Below are positions 17,581 through 25,681 of a DNA stretch of 64,000 nucleotides, piece by piece. The DNA is from Streptomyces spinoverrucosus (GTDB lineage Bacteria > Actinomycetota > Actinomycetes > Streptomycetales > Streptomycetaceae): positions 4,419,001 to 4,483,000 of the forward strand of contig NZ_JADPZX010000001.1 in NCBI RefSeq assembly GCF_015712165.1, written 5' to 3'. The position numbers were made by a program, and so were the translations under genes. The stretch's first letter is position 1; each line of letters opens with the position of its first letter. The notes beneath the pieces were generated by a model. The model was not told the DNA's origin. It did no database searches and was given only the letters and a program-made list of their open reading frames with translations.

Positions 17581-17711
17581 ATGACCGTGTCTCCCTGCGC
17601 GTCGCCGAGTCCGCCCGGCATATCCGGCACGTCGCCGCGGCTCACCGCTACGCCGAGCGGGCGGTTTACGGCAGCCGTGCGACGGACGCCGTACGCCTGC
17701 CGGGGAGATGA
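17581..17711 (+). pseudogene. Small hydrophilic protein gene with a one-base deletion
   Basis: The frame from ATG 17581 gives a Pro/Ser-rich product unlike a protein. The frame beginning at 17589 reads VSLRVAESARHIRHVAAAHR and continues YAERAVYGSRATDAVRLPGR to a stop at 17711, with strong G/C third positions and normal composition, but it has no start codon. One extra base at about 17587-17588 would join ATG ACC to it, giving a ~44-residue protein. This is either a real lesion or a sequencing error. No family is recognised. Confidence 0.5.
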
Positions 17712-17717
17712 CCTGCT

Positions 17718-18047
17718 GTGAGCACGCCCCCGCAGTCCCGCCGCGCCGTGCGCCGCCGCACCTGGCCACGGATGCTCGCGCTGCTGCTCGCGCTGCTCCT
17801 GCCGATGGCGCACGCGGAGGCGGCGGCGGTGCCCGTCGCCGCCGTGGCGGGAGAGGTCGCCGAGGCCGATGTGCTCGACACGGCCCTGCGGCCGCCGGCG
17901 CGGGGCACGCACCGGCCCGTGGTGCCGCAGCGTCCGGCACCACCGGCAGCGCCGCCCGTGCGGACCACGCAGGTCCGCTCACCACAGGCGCCGACCGGGC
18001 CGCCGTATCCACTGCGGACCCTGCGCTCGGTGGTCCTGCGCTGCTGA
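17718..18047 (+). CDS. Small predicted secreted protein, unknown
   Basis: 109 residues. RRAVRRRTW precedes a hydrophobic helix (MLALLLALLLPMAHAEA, about 18-35) that looks like a signal peptide with an AHA-like cleavage site. A Pro/Arg-rich low-complexity remainder with a terminal Cys follows. GTG 17718 is 7 bp after the end of the broken small gene. No family is recognised, and only the signal peptide argues that it is a protein. Confidence 0.5.
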   Translation: MSTPPQSRRAVRRRTWPRMLALLLALLLPMAHAEAAAVPVAAVAGEVAEADVLDTALRPPARGTHRPVVPQRPAPPAAPPVRTTQVRSPQAPTGPPYPLRTLRSVVLRC

Positions 18048-18102
18048 CAGACCTGCCCTCCCCCCACCCAGGTCAGTCGGTACTACGCAAGGAGGCACAG
18101 CC

Positions 18103-18228
18103 ATGCCCTCGGATCCGTACGCCGTTCTGCGCGCCCTGGTACGCGCGGAGGCCATGCGTAACGCGCCCAAGACAGAACTGAAGGAAACCAAACAGCCGCA
18201 GCGGCCGCCGAAGAAGCGGGGCCGCTGA
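18103..18228 (+). CDS. 41-residue basic protein, unknown
   Basis: MPSDPYAVLRALVRAEAMRN followed by a Lys/Gln/Pro/Arg-rich tail ending PPKKRGR. AAGGAGG lies seven bases upstream of ATG 18103, one of the best ribosome sites in this stretch. A short amphipathic helix plus a charged tail suggests a small nucleic-acid or ribosome-associated protein, but no family is recognised. It is followed directly by a strong terminator. Confidence 0.65.
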   Translation: MPSDPYAVLRALVRAEAMRNAPKTELKETKQPQRPPKKRGR

Positions 18229-18234
18229 GCCGTC

Positions 18235-18261
18235 GGCGGAGGCGGGTCTACCGCCTCCGCC
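18235..18261. terminator. Bidirectional terminator
   Basis: 11-bp perfect stem GGCGGAGGCGG / CCGCCTCCGCC with a 5-nt loop between convergent genes. Its right arm overlaps the last codons of the HerA-like gene. Confidence 0.75.
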
Positions 18262-19819
18262 GCGCCGTGCCGAAGATCGAACGGGTGATCTCCCGCCCGA
18301 TCTGGGTGCCGATGGAACGCGCCAGGGATTTGAACACGCCGCTGCCGACGACCTGCTCCACGACCGACTCCCTCGGCCGCTCGGGCGCCGGCGCGGGCTT
18401 CGCGGCGGGCCTCTCGGCGGCCCGCTGTTCCAGCTTCTCGTACGCCGACTCCCGGTCCACCGCCTGCGCGTACCGGCCGAAGAGCGGCGAGGACGTCACC
18501 GCCCGGTCCAGGGCGGCCGGTTCGATCGGGCCCATCAGGGACTCCGGGGCGCGCAGCCGGGTCGCGGCGACCGGGGTCGGGGCGCCCTTCTCGCTGAGCA
18601 CCGTCACCACCGCCTCACCGGTGCCGAGTTCGGTGAGGAGCTCCTCGAGGTCGTAGGCGGAGTCCGGGAAGGTCCTGACGGTCGCCTTGAGGGCCTTCTG
18701 GTCGTCGGGAGTGAAGGCGCGCAGGGCGTGCTGGACGCGGTTGCCGAGCTGGGCGAGGACGTCGCCGGGCACGTCCTTGGGGGTCTGGGTGACGAAGAAG
18801 ACGCCGACCCCTTTCGAGCGAATCAGCCGCACGGTCCGGGTGATCGAGTCCAGGAACGCCTTCGACGCGTCGTTGAAGAGCAGATGCGCCTCGTCGAAGA
18901 AGAAGACCAGCTTGGGCTTGTCGATATCGCCGACCTCGGGGAGGTCGTGGAAGAGGTCCGCGAGCAGCCACATCAGGAACGTCGAGAAAAGCTGCGGCCT
19001 GTCCTGTACGGCGGGCAGCTCCAGGACCGACACCAGACCCCGCCCGTCCTCAGCCGTGCGCAGGAACTCCGCCGTGTCGAACTCCGGCTCCCCGAAGAAG
19101 GAGCCCATCCCCTGCGCCTCGAAGGCGGTCAGCGAACGCAGGATCACCCCCGCGGTGGCGGAGGACAGCCCGCCGACGGCCTTCAGCTCGGCCCTGCCCT
19201 CGTCGGAGGTGAGGAAGGCGACGACCGCGCGCAGGTCCTTGAGGTCGATCAGTTCCAGGCCCTTGGTGTCGGCGTAGTGGAAGATCAGGCCGAGGGACTG
19301 CTCCTGGGTCTGGTTGAGCTGGAGGACCTTGGCGAGCAGGACCGGGCCGAAGCTGGTGACGGTGGCGCGCAGCGGGATGCCGTGGCCGATGCCGCCGAGG
19401 GCGTAGAACTGGGCCGGGAAGCCGTTCGCCGTCCACCGCTGGTGCACCTCGGCGGCGCGGGAGCGGATCTTGTCGTTGGGTCGGCCCGGTGCCGAGATGC
19501 CCGACACATCGCCCTTGATGTCGGCGAGGAAGACGGGCACGCCCTGCGCGGACAGCTGCTCGGCGATCAGCTGGAGCGTCTTCGTCTTTCCGGTGCCGGT
19601 GGCGCCCGCGACCAGCCCGTGCCGGTTGAGCATCGGAAGCGGGATGCGGACCTGGGCGTCGGGCAGGCACCGGCCGTCCCACAGCAGGGCGCCCAGATCC
19701 AGCGCCGGCCCGGTGAACTGGTACCCGGCGGCGATCTTCAGGGCCTCCTGCGGGAGGGCGTGAGCACTGCCGGGCGCGTCGGGGTTGGCGGCCGCGGGCA
19801 CGGTCTCGCTGTCACTCAT
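18248..19819 (-). CDS. DUF853/HerA-like ATPase
   Basis: 523 residues. Walker A GATGTGKT at 71-78, Walker B LVFFFDEAHLLF near residue 310, and FVTQTPKDVP (sensor region) identify the DUF853 family, a P-loop ATPase related to HerA/FtsK DNA translocases. The C-terminus ends in a basic helix (GREITRSIFGTARRRR). The role is thought to be DNA translocation or repair, but it is uncharacterised in Streptomyces. It is transcribed alone, with the VapB-like gene divergent 104 bp away. Confidence 0.85.
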   Translation of the reverse strand: MSDSETVPAAANPDAPGSAHALPQEALKIAAGYQFTGPALDLGALLWDGRCLPDAQVRIPLPMLNRHGLVAGATGTGKTKTLQLIAEQLSAQGVPVFLADIKGDVSGISAPGRPNDKIRSRAAEVHQRWTANGFPAQFYALGGIGHGIPLRATVTSFGPVLLAKVLQLNQTQEQSLGLIFHYADTKGLELIDLKDLRAVVAFLTSDEGRAELKAVGGLSSATAGVILRSLTAFEAQGMGSFFGEPEFDTAEFLRTAEDGRGLVSVLELPAVQDRPQLFSTFLMWLLADLFHDLPEVGDIDKPKLVFFFDEAHLLFNDASKAFLDSITRTVRLIRSKGVGVFFVTQTPKDVPGDVLAQLGNRVQHALRAFTPDDQKALKATVRTFPDSAYDLEELLTELGTGEAVVTVLSEKGAPTPVAATRLRAPESLMGPIEPAALDRAVTSSPLFGRYAQAVDRESAYEKLEQRAAERPAAKPAPAPERPRESVVEQVVGSGVFKSLARSIGTQIGREITRSIFGTARRRR

Positions 19820-19923
19820 GTCAGGCCCCTATTCCGTTTCGCCCGGGTTTACGGCATCTTTTCCAGCGTTGCACTCCCTCTCCATGGCTGCGCCCGGAAC
19901 GTCTTGACCGGTAGGCTTTCCGT

Positions 19924-20220
19924 GTGATCTTCAAGCGCATCGGAAACGGCCGGCCGTACCCCGACCACGGCCGGGACAGCACCCGGCAGTGGGCGGACGT
20001 CGCGCCGCGCCCGGTCCGCCTCGATCAGCTCGTGACGACCAAACAGCAGCTCGACCTGGAGACCCTCCTCGCCGAGGACTCCACGTTCTACGGCGACCTC
20101 TTCGCGCACGTCGTGAAGTGGCAGGGCGACCTGTATCTGGAGGACGGCCTGCACCGCGCGGTGCGGGCGGCGCTCCAGCAGCGCCAGGTGCTCCACGCGC
20201 GCGTCCTCGAGCTGGACTGA
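19924..20220 (+). CDS. Conserved ~98-residue protein, often labelled VapB-family antitoxin
   Basis: 98 residues starting MIFKRIGNGRPYPDHGRDST, with RPVRLDQLVTTKQQLDLETL and a C-terminal LHRAVRAALQQRQVLHARVL. It is conserved and single-copy in streptomycetes, and databases often call it an antitoxin, but no toxin gene is adjacent. I would treat it as a conserved hypothetical. GTG 19924 is the only plausible start. Confidence 0.7.
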   Translation: MIFKRIGNGRPYPDHGRDSTRQWADVAPRPVRLDQLVTTKQQLDLETLLAEDSTFYGDLFAHVVKWQGDLYLEDGLHRAVRAALQQRQVLHARVLELD

Positions 20221-20344
20221 CCCACCCCGCGCGGGCTCTCGGAACGGCACCGGCCGGCCATGGCTTGGCCCTTTCGGGTTCTCCTGAGCGGCGTCTGATG
20301 ATCATCTAGTAGGCATCGCCGCCCAGGCGCACTACGCTGCGCTC

Positions 20345-20983
20345 ATGAGCATGCTGACTCCCCCCGGCATGGGCGGCCAGTACCGGATCACGGGGGACAA
20401 GTACCCGCGGATGCGTCCACCCCGTCGGCGCGGCAGGCTCGTACTCATCGTCACCGCGTCGGTCGTCGTGATCGGCGTTCTCAGCTGGGGCACTCTGCAA
20501 CTCGTCGACGTCTTCACCGGCGGCCGTGAGGCCTCGGCGGCCGGGACCAAGGCGGACTGCGCCACCAAGGTGAGCCCCTCGCCCAGCGCGGCCGTGGCCG
20601 TGCCGCGGCCGGGGGCCGTCACCGTCAACGTGCTCAACGCCACGACCCGTAGCGGGCTGGCCAAGAAGACCGCCGACGAGCTGAAAAAACGTGGCTTCAG
20701 GATCGGCGAGGTGGGCAACGCGCCGAAGCAGTGGGACAAGAAGGTGAAGGGCACGGGGTTGTTGATCGGGCCCGTCTCCGCTGTGAACACCTCGCTGCCG
20801 GTGCTTGGCACGCAGTTGCCTGCGGCCGGGCGCAGCACGGATGCGGCCCGTAAGGGGCAGGCGGTCGATCTCATCATCGGCGATGGCTTCAAGGAGCTTG
20901 CGGAGAAGCCGGTTGCCGACCGGGCGCTGGCCGAGTTGGCCGCGCCTCGGCCGGCGGCGAGTGGGGTGAAGGCGGGGTGCTGA
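20345..20983 (+). CDS. LytR C-terminal domain protein, membrane anchored
   Basis: 212 residues. A cytoplasmic basic segment (PPRRRGR) and one membrane helix (about 31-52) are followed by an external LytR_C domain (about 92-185, starting VTVNVLNATTRSGLAKKTAD). The domain is found alone or behind LCP enzymes that attach polymers to peptidoglycan; the stand-alone form probably binds wall polymers. No LCP catalytic domain is present. ATG 20345; a terminator/repeat follows. Confidence 0.82.
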   Translation: MSMLTPPGMGGQYRITGDKYPRMRPPRRRGRLVLIVTASVVVIGVLSWGTLQLVDVFTGGREASAAGTKADCATKVSPSPSAAVAVPRPGAVTVNVLNATTRSGLAKKTADELKKRGFRIGEVGNAPKQWDKKVKGTGLLIGPVSAVNTSLPVLGTQLPAAGRSTDAARKGQAVDLIIGDGFKELAEKPVADRALAELAAPRPAASGVKAGC

Positions 20984-21014
20984 GCGCCGTCTCGCCGTAG
21001 GGGGATCCGTTGTG

Positions 21015-21098
21015 GGGCGGCTGCGGGTGCGTTGTGGCTGGTCGCGCCCACGCGGCGGAGCCGCATATCGACAGAGCCCCGCGCCCCTTAAGGGGCGC
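21015..21098. repeat. Streptomyces-type intergenic repeat ending in a bidirectional terminator
   Basis: GCGCCCCTTAAGGGGCGC at 21081-21098 is a perfect palindrome followed by TTT. With the preceding TGTGGCTGGTCGCGC motif (about 21036-21050) it matches, from memory, an intergenic unit repeated many times in Streptomyces genomes. It separates convergent LytR_C and upp genes. Confidence 0.6.
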
Positions 21099-21111
21099 TT
21101 TCAGGTTGCCG

Positions 21112-21747
21112 CTACTCCGCCGCGCCGTACATGCGGTCCCCTGCGTCGCCCAGGCCCGGGACGATGTAGCCGTGGTTGTTGAGGTGGTCGTCGACCGAGG
21201 CCGTTACGACTGTCACCGGGGTGCCCGCCAGCTCGCGTTCCATCAGTTCGACGCCTTCGGGGGCGGCCAGCAGGACCACGGCCGTCACGTCGTCGGCGCC
21301 GCGCTTGATCAGCTCCTGGATCGCCGCGACCAGGGTGCCGCCGGTGGCCAGCATCGGGTCCAGGACGTACACCTGCCGACCGGAGAGGTCCTCCGGCATG
21401 CGGGTGGCGTACGTGGAGGCCTGGAGCGTCTCCTCGTTGCGGATCATGCCCAGGAAGCCCACCTCGGCGGTCGGCAGCAGCCGGACCATGCCGTCCAGCA
21501 TGCCGAGACCCGCCCGCAGGATCGGCACGACCAGCGGGCGCGGGTGGGAGAGCTTGACGCCGGTGGTGGTGGCGACCGGGGTGGTGATGTCGACCTGTTC
21601 GGTGCGCACGTCCCGCGTGGCCTCGTAGGCGAGCAGGGTGACCAGTTCGTCGGCGAGCCGGCGGAAGGTCGGGGAGTCGGTGCGCTGGTCGCGCAGCGTG
21701 GTGAGCTTGTGGGCGACCAGGGGGTGGTCGACGACGTGGAGACGCAT
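21112..21747 (-). CDS. upp: Uracil phosphoribosyltransferase
   Basis: 211 residues, full length. It converts uracil and PRPP to UMP in pyrimidine salvage. The PRPP loop is [13 protein letters not shown] (about 127-139), and the uracil-binding C-terminal region ends [16 protein letters not shown], diagnostic of UPRTase. The start [20 protein letters not shown] fits the family exactly. No strong ribosome site precedes the ATG, so it may be leaderless. The divergent neighbour is a small hypothetical gene. Confidence 0.96.
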   Translation of the reverse strand: MRLHVVDHPLVAHKLTTLRDQRTDSPTFRRLADELVTLLAYEATRDVRTEQVDITTPVATTTGVKLSHPRPLVVPILRAGLGMLDGMVRLLPTAEVGFLGMIRNEETLQASTYATRMPEDLSGRQVYVLDPMLATGGTLVAAIQELIKRGADDVTAVVLLAAPEGVELMERELAGTPVTVVTASVDDHLNNHGYIVPGLGDAGDRMYGAAE

Positions 21748-21843
21748 GGGCACAACAGTAACCGCGCTTCGGTGCCTGCACTCCCTGGCGTCAAACCGGC
21801 CATCCGGGGGAAGGTGAGAGGGACGGATAGGGGTGGTGTGCCT

Positions 21844-22047
21844 ATGCCCGACCTGCCAGAGCTGCCCGACCAGGCGTCCCGGGCCGACGCGAGCGCGCAG
21901 CAGACCGACGCCGAGCGGAGGCGGCGCCGGGCGCAGTTTCTGCGGGAACTCGCCGAAGCCCGGGAACTGCGTGACCGCGTCCAGCCGCGCCGTGCCAAGA
22001 CCGCCCGGCTGCGACACGCGATGCGCATGCGAACGTTCCGCTGGTAG
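21844..22047 (+). CDS. Small Arg/Glu-rich protein, unknown
   Basis: 67 residues, strongly charged and predicted helical ([21 protein letters not shown]), with no membrane segment. AGGGGTGG lies about eight bases upstream of ATG 21844. It is conserved next to upp in streptomycetes as far as I recall, and its function is unknown. Confidence 0.65.
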   Translation: MPDLPELPDQASRADASAQQTDAERRRRRAQFLRELAEARELRDRVQPRRAKTARLRHAMRMRTFRW

Positions 22048-22350
22048 TTCCCGTGGCCCGCGCCGGGGCGGGAAGAACCGCGCTTCCCGCGGTCGTTGTG
22101 GGGGTGGGCGTGCGTGGCGTCGGCCGAAAGCCGCGTACGATCCGCTGGTGGCGGCAACGAGTGTGCTGGTGAGTCGTTCGCGGACATGCGATCAAAACAG
22201 CCGGACACAGCGGGCCGAAGACGTCCCCTGAACGCCTTGTTTCTGCCACGATTCCGAGTGGGCGGGGCTCGGAGCCCGAGCTCTCCCCGCCCGCAACCTC
22301 CGCCGGGGGGACCCCCAACCGGCACGCCTATGACCAGTGGGAGAGTCACG
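22048..22350. other. 303-bp intergenic region before the tadA operon
   Basis: No gene. A possible -10 (TACGAT, 22136-22141) is the only promoter-like signal seen; no convincing -35 accompanies it. Confidence 0.3.
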
Positions 22351-22887
22351 GTGTACTTCGCCGCACTGCTCGCGCGCACCGAAGACGGGTGGGAAGCGAG
22401 CGACACAGAGCTCGACGACGTGGAAACCCTGTCGGATCTGGCCGACCTGGCCCGGGAAGCCTCTCCCGACGAGGACACGGTGCTCGTCCTGATCGAGCAG
22501 GAGGACGCCTGGTTCGGCGTCGTCCGCATCGACGGCGAGGACGACCCTCGTATCTACGTCTCGGACGCCGCCGCGGCTGCCCGCAGCAGCTACGGCGAGA
22601 TCCTGCTCACCGACGAACTGCTCGGCCGCGAGCCGGCCGACGACGCCACCGACCTGGACGCCCTCGACCTGGACGGCACCGAGGACGGTGAGCCCGAGAA
22701 CGACGCCGACGACGGAGAGGAGGACGGCGGCTCCGCCGAGGCCGTTCCGCACGGCCCGGTCGGCGACACCGGCATCCTCGACGACCTCGGCGTCAGCGAG
22801 AAGGAACTGCTGTCGCTGACGGAGGACGCGCTCACCGAGATCGCCGAGTCCCTGGGCGCCTCGGAGACGCTGGAGACCGTCCGCTGA
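22351..22887 (+). CDS. tRNA adenosine deaminase-associated protein
   Basis: 178 residues from GTG 22351, which has GGGAGAG five bases upstream; ATG 22330 is in frame but lacks a site. The N-terminal domain YFAALLARTEDGWEASDTEL is typical of the actinobacterial protein always encoded before tadA. The middle (about 108-145) is highly acidic, and the C-terminus is a short helical segment (ILDDLGVSEKELLSLTEDAL). It probably acts with TadA, but the mechanism is unknown. The gap to tadA is 32 bp. Confidence 0.82.
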   Translation: MYFAALLARTEDGWEASDTELDDVETLSDLADLAREASPDEDTVLVLIEQEDAWFGVVRIDGEDDPRIYVSDAAAAARSSYGEILLTDELLGREPADDATDLDALDLDGTEDGEPENDADDGEEDGGSAEAVPHGPVGDTGILDDLGVSEKELLSLTEDALTEIAESLGASETLETVR

Positions 22888-22919
22888 CCCCGTCCGACCC
22901 GAGTACGGTCCCGGACCCG

Positions 22920-23375
22920 GTGCGCGACCCCTGGCGGGCCGCGATGCGGCTCGCCCTGGACGAGGCCGGGCGGGCGGTCCGGGGCGGAGACGTCCCCGTC
23001 GGCGCGGTCGTCCTCGCCGCCGACGGCACGACCGTGCTCGCCGCCGGACACAACGAACGCGAGGCCACCGGCGACCCGACCGCGCACGCCGAGGTCCTCG
23101 CCATCCGGCGGGCGGCTTCCGAACTGGGCGAATGGCGGCTGACCGGCTGCACGCTGGTCGTGACCCTGGAACCCTGCACGATGTGCGCGGGCGCGATCGT
23201 GCAGTCCCGGGTGGACCGGGTCGTCTACGGCGCCCGCGACGACAAGGCCGGCGCGGCCGGCTCCCTCTGGGACGTCATACGCGACCGGCGCCTCAACCAT
23301 CGCCCCGAGGTGATCGAGGGCGTGCTCGCCGAGGAGTGCGCGGGGCTGCTCACCGACTTCTTCCGGGCCCGCTGA
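22920..23375 (+). CDS. tadA: tRNA-specific adenosine deaminase
   Basis: 151 residues. TadA deaminates A34 of tRNA-Arg(ACG) to inosine. The zinc ligands and proton shuttle are present: H56-A-E58 (TAHAEVLA) and P85-C86-x-x-C89 (LEPCTMCAGA). The length is normal. GTG 22920 is used. The tRNA-Ser gene lies 102 bp downstream. Confidence 0.93.
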   Translation: MRDPWRAAMRLALDEAGRAVRGGDVPVGAVVLAADGTTVLAAGHNEREATGDPTAHAEVLAIRRAASELGEWRLTGCTLVVTLEPCTMCAGAIVQSRVDRVVYGARDDKAGAAGSLWDVIRDRRLNHRPEVIEGVLAEECAGLLTDFFRAR

Positions 23376-23477
23376 GAGCCCACTGAGAGCCCGCTGACGG
23401 CCGCTGCCGCCCCGGCCCCCGGGGACCGGCGGAAACGGATTTCGGAGCACGCACCACCTTGCTGTAAGGTCTCCCTC

Positions 23478-23562
23478 GGTAGCGTGTCCGAGCGGCCGAA
23501 GGAGCTCGCCTCGAAAGCGAGTGTGGCGCAAGTCACCGAGGGTTCAAATCCCTCCGCTACCG
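23478..23562 (+). tRNA. tRNA-Ser (anticodon CGA), attachment site of the integrative element
   Basis: 85 nt with acceptor stem GGTAGCG / CGCTACC, discriminator G, anticodon CGA at 23512-23514, the long variable arm of class II tRNAs, and T loop TTCAAAT. CCA is not encoded. From the anticodon loop to the 3' end it is supplied by the integrated element, and the original 3' half is found at 35337-35391. A TAAGGT-like -10 lies just upstream. Confidence 0.95.
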
Positions 23563-23563
23563 C
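23509..23563 (+). other. attL core (55 bp, 3' part of tRNA-Ser)
   Basis: Identical over 55 bp to 35337-35391; it begins at the anticodon loop (CCTCGAAAGCGAG...) and ends just after the discriminator base. Confidence 0.95.
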
Positions 23564-23570
23564 AGGTAGA

Positions 23571-23603
23571 AGGGGCGCCCTGTCTTACTCACAGGGCGCC
23601 CCT
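23571..23603 (+). terminator. tRNA terminator carried by the element
   Basis: Perfect 12-bp stem AGGGGCGCCCTG / CAGGGCGCCCCT with a 9-nt loop, directly inside attL. It replaces the chromosomal terminator now stranded beyond attR. Confidence 0.8.
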
Positions 23604-23610
23604 TCGCTTT

Positions 23611-23630
23611 CCGTCTCAGTTTCCGTCTCA
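23611..23630. repeat. Left copy of the 20-bp arm-type repeat
   Basis: CCGTCTCAGTTTCCGTCTCA, itself two copies of CCGTCTCA with a 12-bp period. It is repeated exactly at 35211-35230. It overlaps the integrase stop codon. Confidence 0.8.
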
Positions 23631-24905
23631 GTTGGCCGGTACGAGGACCCCGGCGGCCCCGTCGTCGCCCTCGTCGGGCCGCTCCTGGTCCGGCCTCCAG
23701 ATCAGCCCGTCAACCTGTCGCGCAACATCGCTGCGGACCGAGTCCACCATGTGCTGATACCGAGCGGCCATGGCCGTGGTGGACCACCCCATGAGCCCCA
23801 TGACGGCACGCTCGGAGACTCCCAGGATCAGCAGGACCGTGGCGGCCGTGTGCCGAGCGTCGTGCAGCCGACCGTCCCTGACCTTGGCGTCGGTCAACAG
23901 CTCCTTCCAGTCGTCGTAGTCCGTTCGGGGCGGGGTGCCGCGTCCGTCCGGGGTGGCGAAGAGCCAACCATGATCCGTCCACTTGTCGCCGGCCGCCGCC
24001 CGTTCGGCTTCCTGCTTCACCCGATGAGCCCTGAGCAGGTCCACAAGCTGTGCAGGCAGACCAACCGCACGGCGGCCCGCGCGTGACTTGGTGTCGGCCG
24101 TCTCCGGGTTGGTGCGCTGCCTCTGCGGGCAGTACCCGGCTTTCCTGCCGCATGTGTCGCCACACCCGTGGGCGTAGCGCGGTCGGCGACGACTCCGACG
24201 AACCATCAGCACGCCGCGTTCCAAATCCACATCGGTCCACTTCAGGCCCAACGCCTCGCCCTGTCGCAGTCCCAGGGCAAGAGCCACGGCCCAGCGCGCA
24301 GAGTTTCGGCGGCCGTCAGCGGCTCGCAGCAGTCGCTTGACCTCGTCAACGGTGTACGGCTCGATCTCCTCCTCGCTGAGGCGAGGGGCCTTGGCGAGCT
24401 GCACCGGGTTGCGGGTCAGGTGGCCACGCCGGACAGCTTCGTTCAAGGCGGTGCGGAAGGTGCGGTGAATCTGATGGATCGTTCCCGCTCGCCGGCCGTC
24501 CGCCTGCATGGCGCCGTAGAAACGCTCGATGTGCTCCGGGCGGAGCTTGTCCAGGCGGTGCGCCCCGAGGGCGGGGATCAGGTGCTTCCGCACGGCGACG
24601 CCGTACCCAACCATCGTGTTCTCGTTAACGGCGAGTGGTGCGATCGTGTCCACCCAGTGGGTCAGCCACGTCTCGACGGTCCAGGCCCGGCCCGCCTTTC
24701 GGACCGTGCCGCCATCGCGTTGTTTCTCCAGTTCCCTCACGGCGGCGGTCACTTCGGCCCGGGTCTTGCGTTCGACGTGGCGTCGGTCGGGACGGCCGTC
24801 GTCGCGGATGCCGACGGTGACGCGGCCGTGCCACTTGCCGTCACTGCCCTGGTAGATGGAGCTTCGGCCGTTGGGCTGTCGGGTGCGCTTCTTGTCTTCC
24901 GCCAC
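23628..24905 (-). CDS. int: Site-specific tyrosine recombinase (integrase)
   Basis: 425 residues from GTG 24905, with AAGGAG eight bases upstream. A short N-terminal arm-binding region (WHGRVTVGIRDDGR), a SAM-like core-binding domain (about 75-165), and the catalytic domain (about 180-400) are visible. Catalytic residues are Arg in LALGLRQGEALGLKW, His-Arg in LHDARHTAAT and Tyr in ARYQHMVDSV. It recombines attP with the 3' end of tRNA-Ser. An insert with four cysteines (HGCGDTCGRKAGYC) between the Arg and His boxes could bind zinc. Xis is encoded 86 bp upstream, the usual int-xis order. Confidence 0.95.
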   Translation of the reverse strand: MAEDKKRTRQPNGRSSIYQGSDGKWHGRVTVGIRDDGRPDRRHVERKTRAEVTAAVRELEKQRDGGTVRKAGRAWTVETWLTHWVDTIAPLAVNENTMVGYGVAVRKHLIPALGAHRLDKLRPEHIERFYGAMQADGRRAGTIHQIHRTFRTALNEAVRRGHLTRNPVQLAKAPRLSEEEIEPYTVDEVKRLLRAADGRRNSARWAVALALGLRQGEALGLKWTDVDLERGVLMVRRSRRRPRYAHGCGDTCGRKAGYCPQRQRTNPETADTKSRAGRRAVGLPAQLVDLLRAHRVKQEAERAAAGDKWTDHGWLFATPDGRGTPPRTDYDDWKELLTDAKVRDGRLHDARHTAATVLLILGVSERAVMGLMGWSTTAMAARYQHMVDSVRSDVARQVDGLIWRPDQERPDEGDDGAAGVLVPAN

Positions 24906-24991
24906 GGGCGGGACTCCTTGGGGTTGAGGCGAATACGAACGACCGGAGCGCCGCCCCGTGGCGGGGTGGCGCTCCGGTGGTGAGGGATGGG

Positions 24992-25225
24992 TCAGGCGGC
25001 GCGCTGTTCGGCGCGGCGGCGGGCGAGGTAGGCGGCCGGCTCGTCGGCGGGGACGCGGCGGAGTCCGCCGATCAGCAGGGATTCCAGCTCTCCGCTGCGA
25101 ATGAGGGCGAAGCAGGTGGTACGGCCGATGCGGAGGCAGCGGGCGGCCTCTTCGACGGTCAGGAGGACGGGGGCCGGACCGTTGGCTTTGGCGAGCCGGG
25201 TGGTTTCCAGGTCGGTGACGCTCAT
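24992..25225 (-). CDS. xis: Excisionase / AlpA-type MerR-like DNA-binding protein
   Basis: 77 residues with a winged helix starting LLTVEEAARCLRIGRTTCFALIRSG and ending in PADEPAAYLARRRAEQ, the helix-turn-helix_17 type used as recombination directionality factors. It sits directly upstream of the integrase and should bias it toward excision. The iteron-like array begins 68 bp upstream of its start. Confidence 0.85.
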   Translation of the reverse strand: MSVTDLETTRLAKANGPAPVLLTVEEAARCLRIGRTTCFALIRSGELESLLIGGLRRVPADEPAAYLARRRAEQRAA

Positions 25226-25293
25226 GTGGGCACTCCTGTGGGCAGTCCTCGGGGGCTGGTGCTGGGTGCGTGTGTGTCCTAGGTGCGGATTTC

Positions 25294-25502
25294 TGCGTCA
25301 CCTGCGTCATCTGCGTCATTCGCTGCTCTGGCCTGCGATTTCGCGGTGACGCAGAACGGTGGGGGTGCGTCACCGGTGACACAGACCTGCGTCATCGGGT
25401 GACGCAGGTGACGCGGGGTGACGCAGGAATCGGCCGTCTGCGTCACCCGCCTTTCGGCAGGTCACCGACCGTTTTCGGGGCCCGGGTGACGCAGGTGACG
25501 CA
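25294..25502. repeat. Iteron-like array of TGCGTCA/TGACGCA repeats
   Basis: Eleven exact copies of the heptamer TGCGTCA (either strand) in 209 bp. Plus-strand copies are at 25294, 25303, 25312, 25366, 25388 and 25439; minus-strand copies at 25347, 25400, 25419, 25487 and 25496. Near-matches lie at 25377 and 25409. Many are spaced 9-10 bp, so they face one side of the helix. The array occupies the 456-bp gene-free gap (25226-25681) between xis and rep, where the element's replication origin or a master operator would be expected. Confidence 0.8.
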
Positions 25503-25681
25503 GCGCCTTCCTACTTAGGACAAAGAGGGGGTGGTGTCTGTTGTGGTGCGCGGCTCAGAGAGTGAAAGAAGGAGCCGCTTCGCGGCGCGTCCCTCGCAGG
25601 GCGGCGCCGCCGCCGAACAGCAAGAGGAGCACCCGGGCGCCGGTGCTCCTCTTGCTTGTGAGCGGTCGTGGTGCCGTGCGG

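Noticed and set aside
19924..20220. A type II toxin-antitoxin pair
   Set aside because: The VapB-like gene has no adjacent toxin; neighbours are HerA-like and LytR_C genes.
23484..24086. Long plus-strand frame running through tRNA-Ser into the integrase region
   Set aside because: It is antisense to the integrase and passes through the tRNA; its composition reflects the shadow of the real gene.
25294..25502. CRISPR array
   Set aside because: Repeats are heptamers in both orientations with 2-60 bp gaps, not ~28-37-bp direct repeats with uniform spacers; no cas genes.
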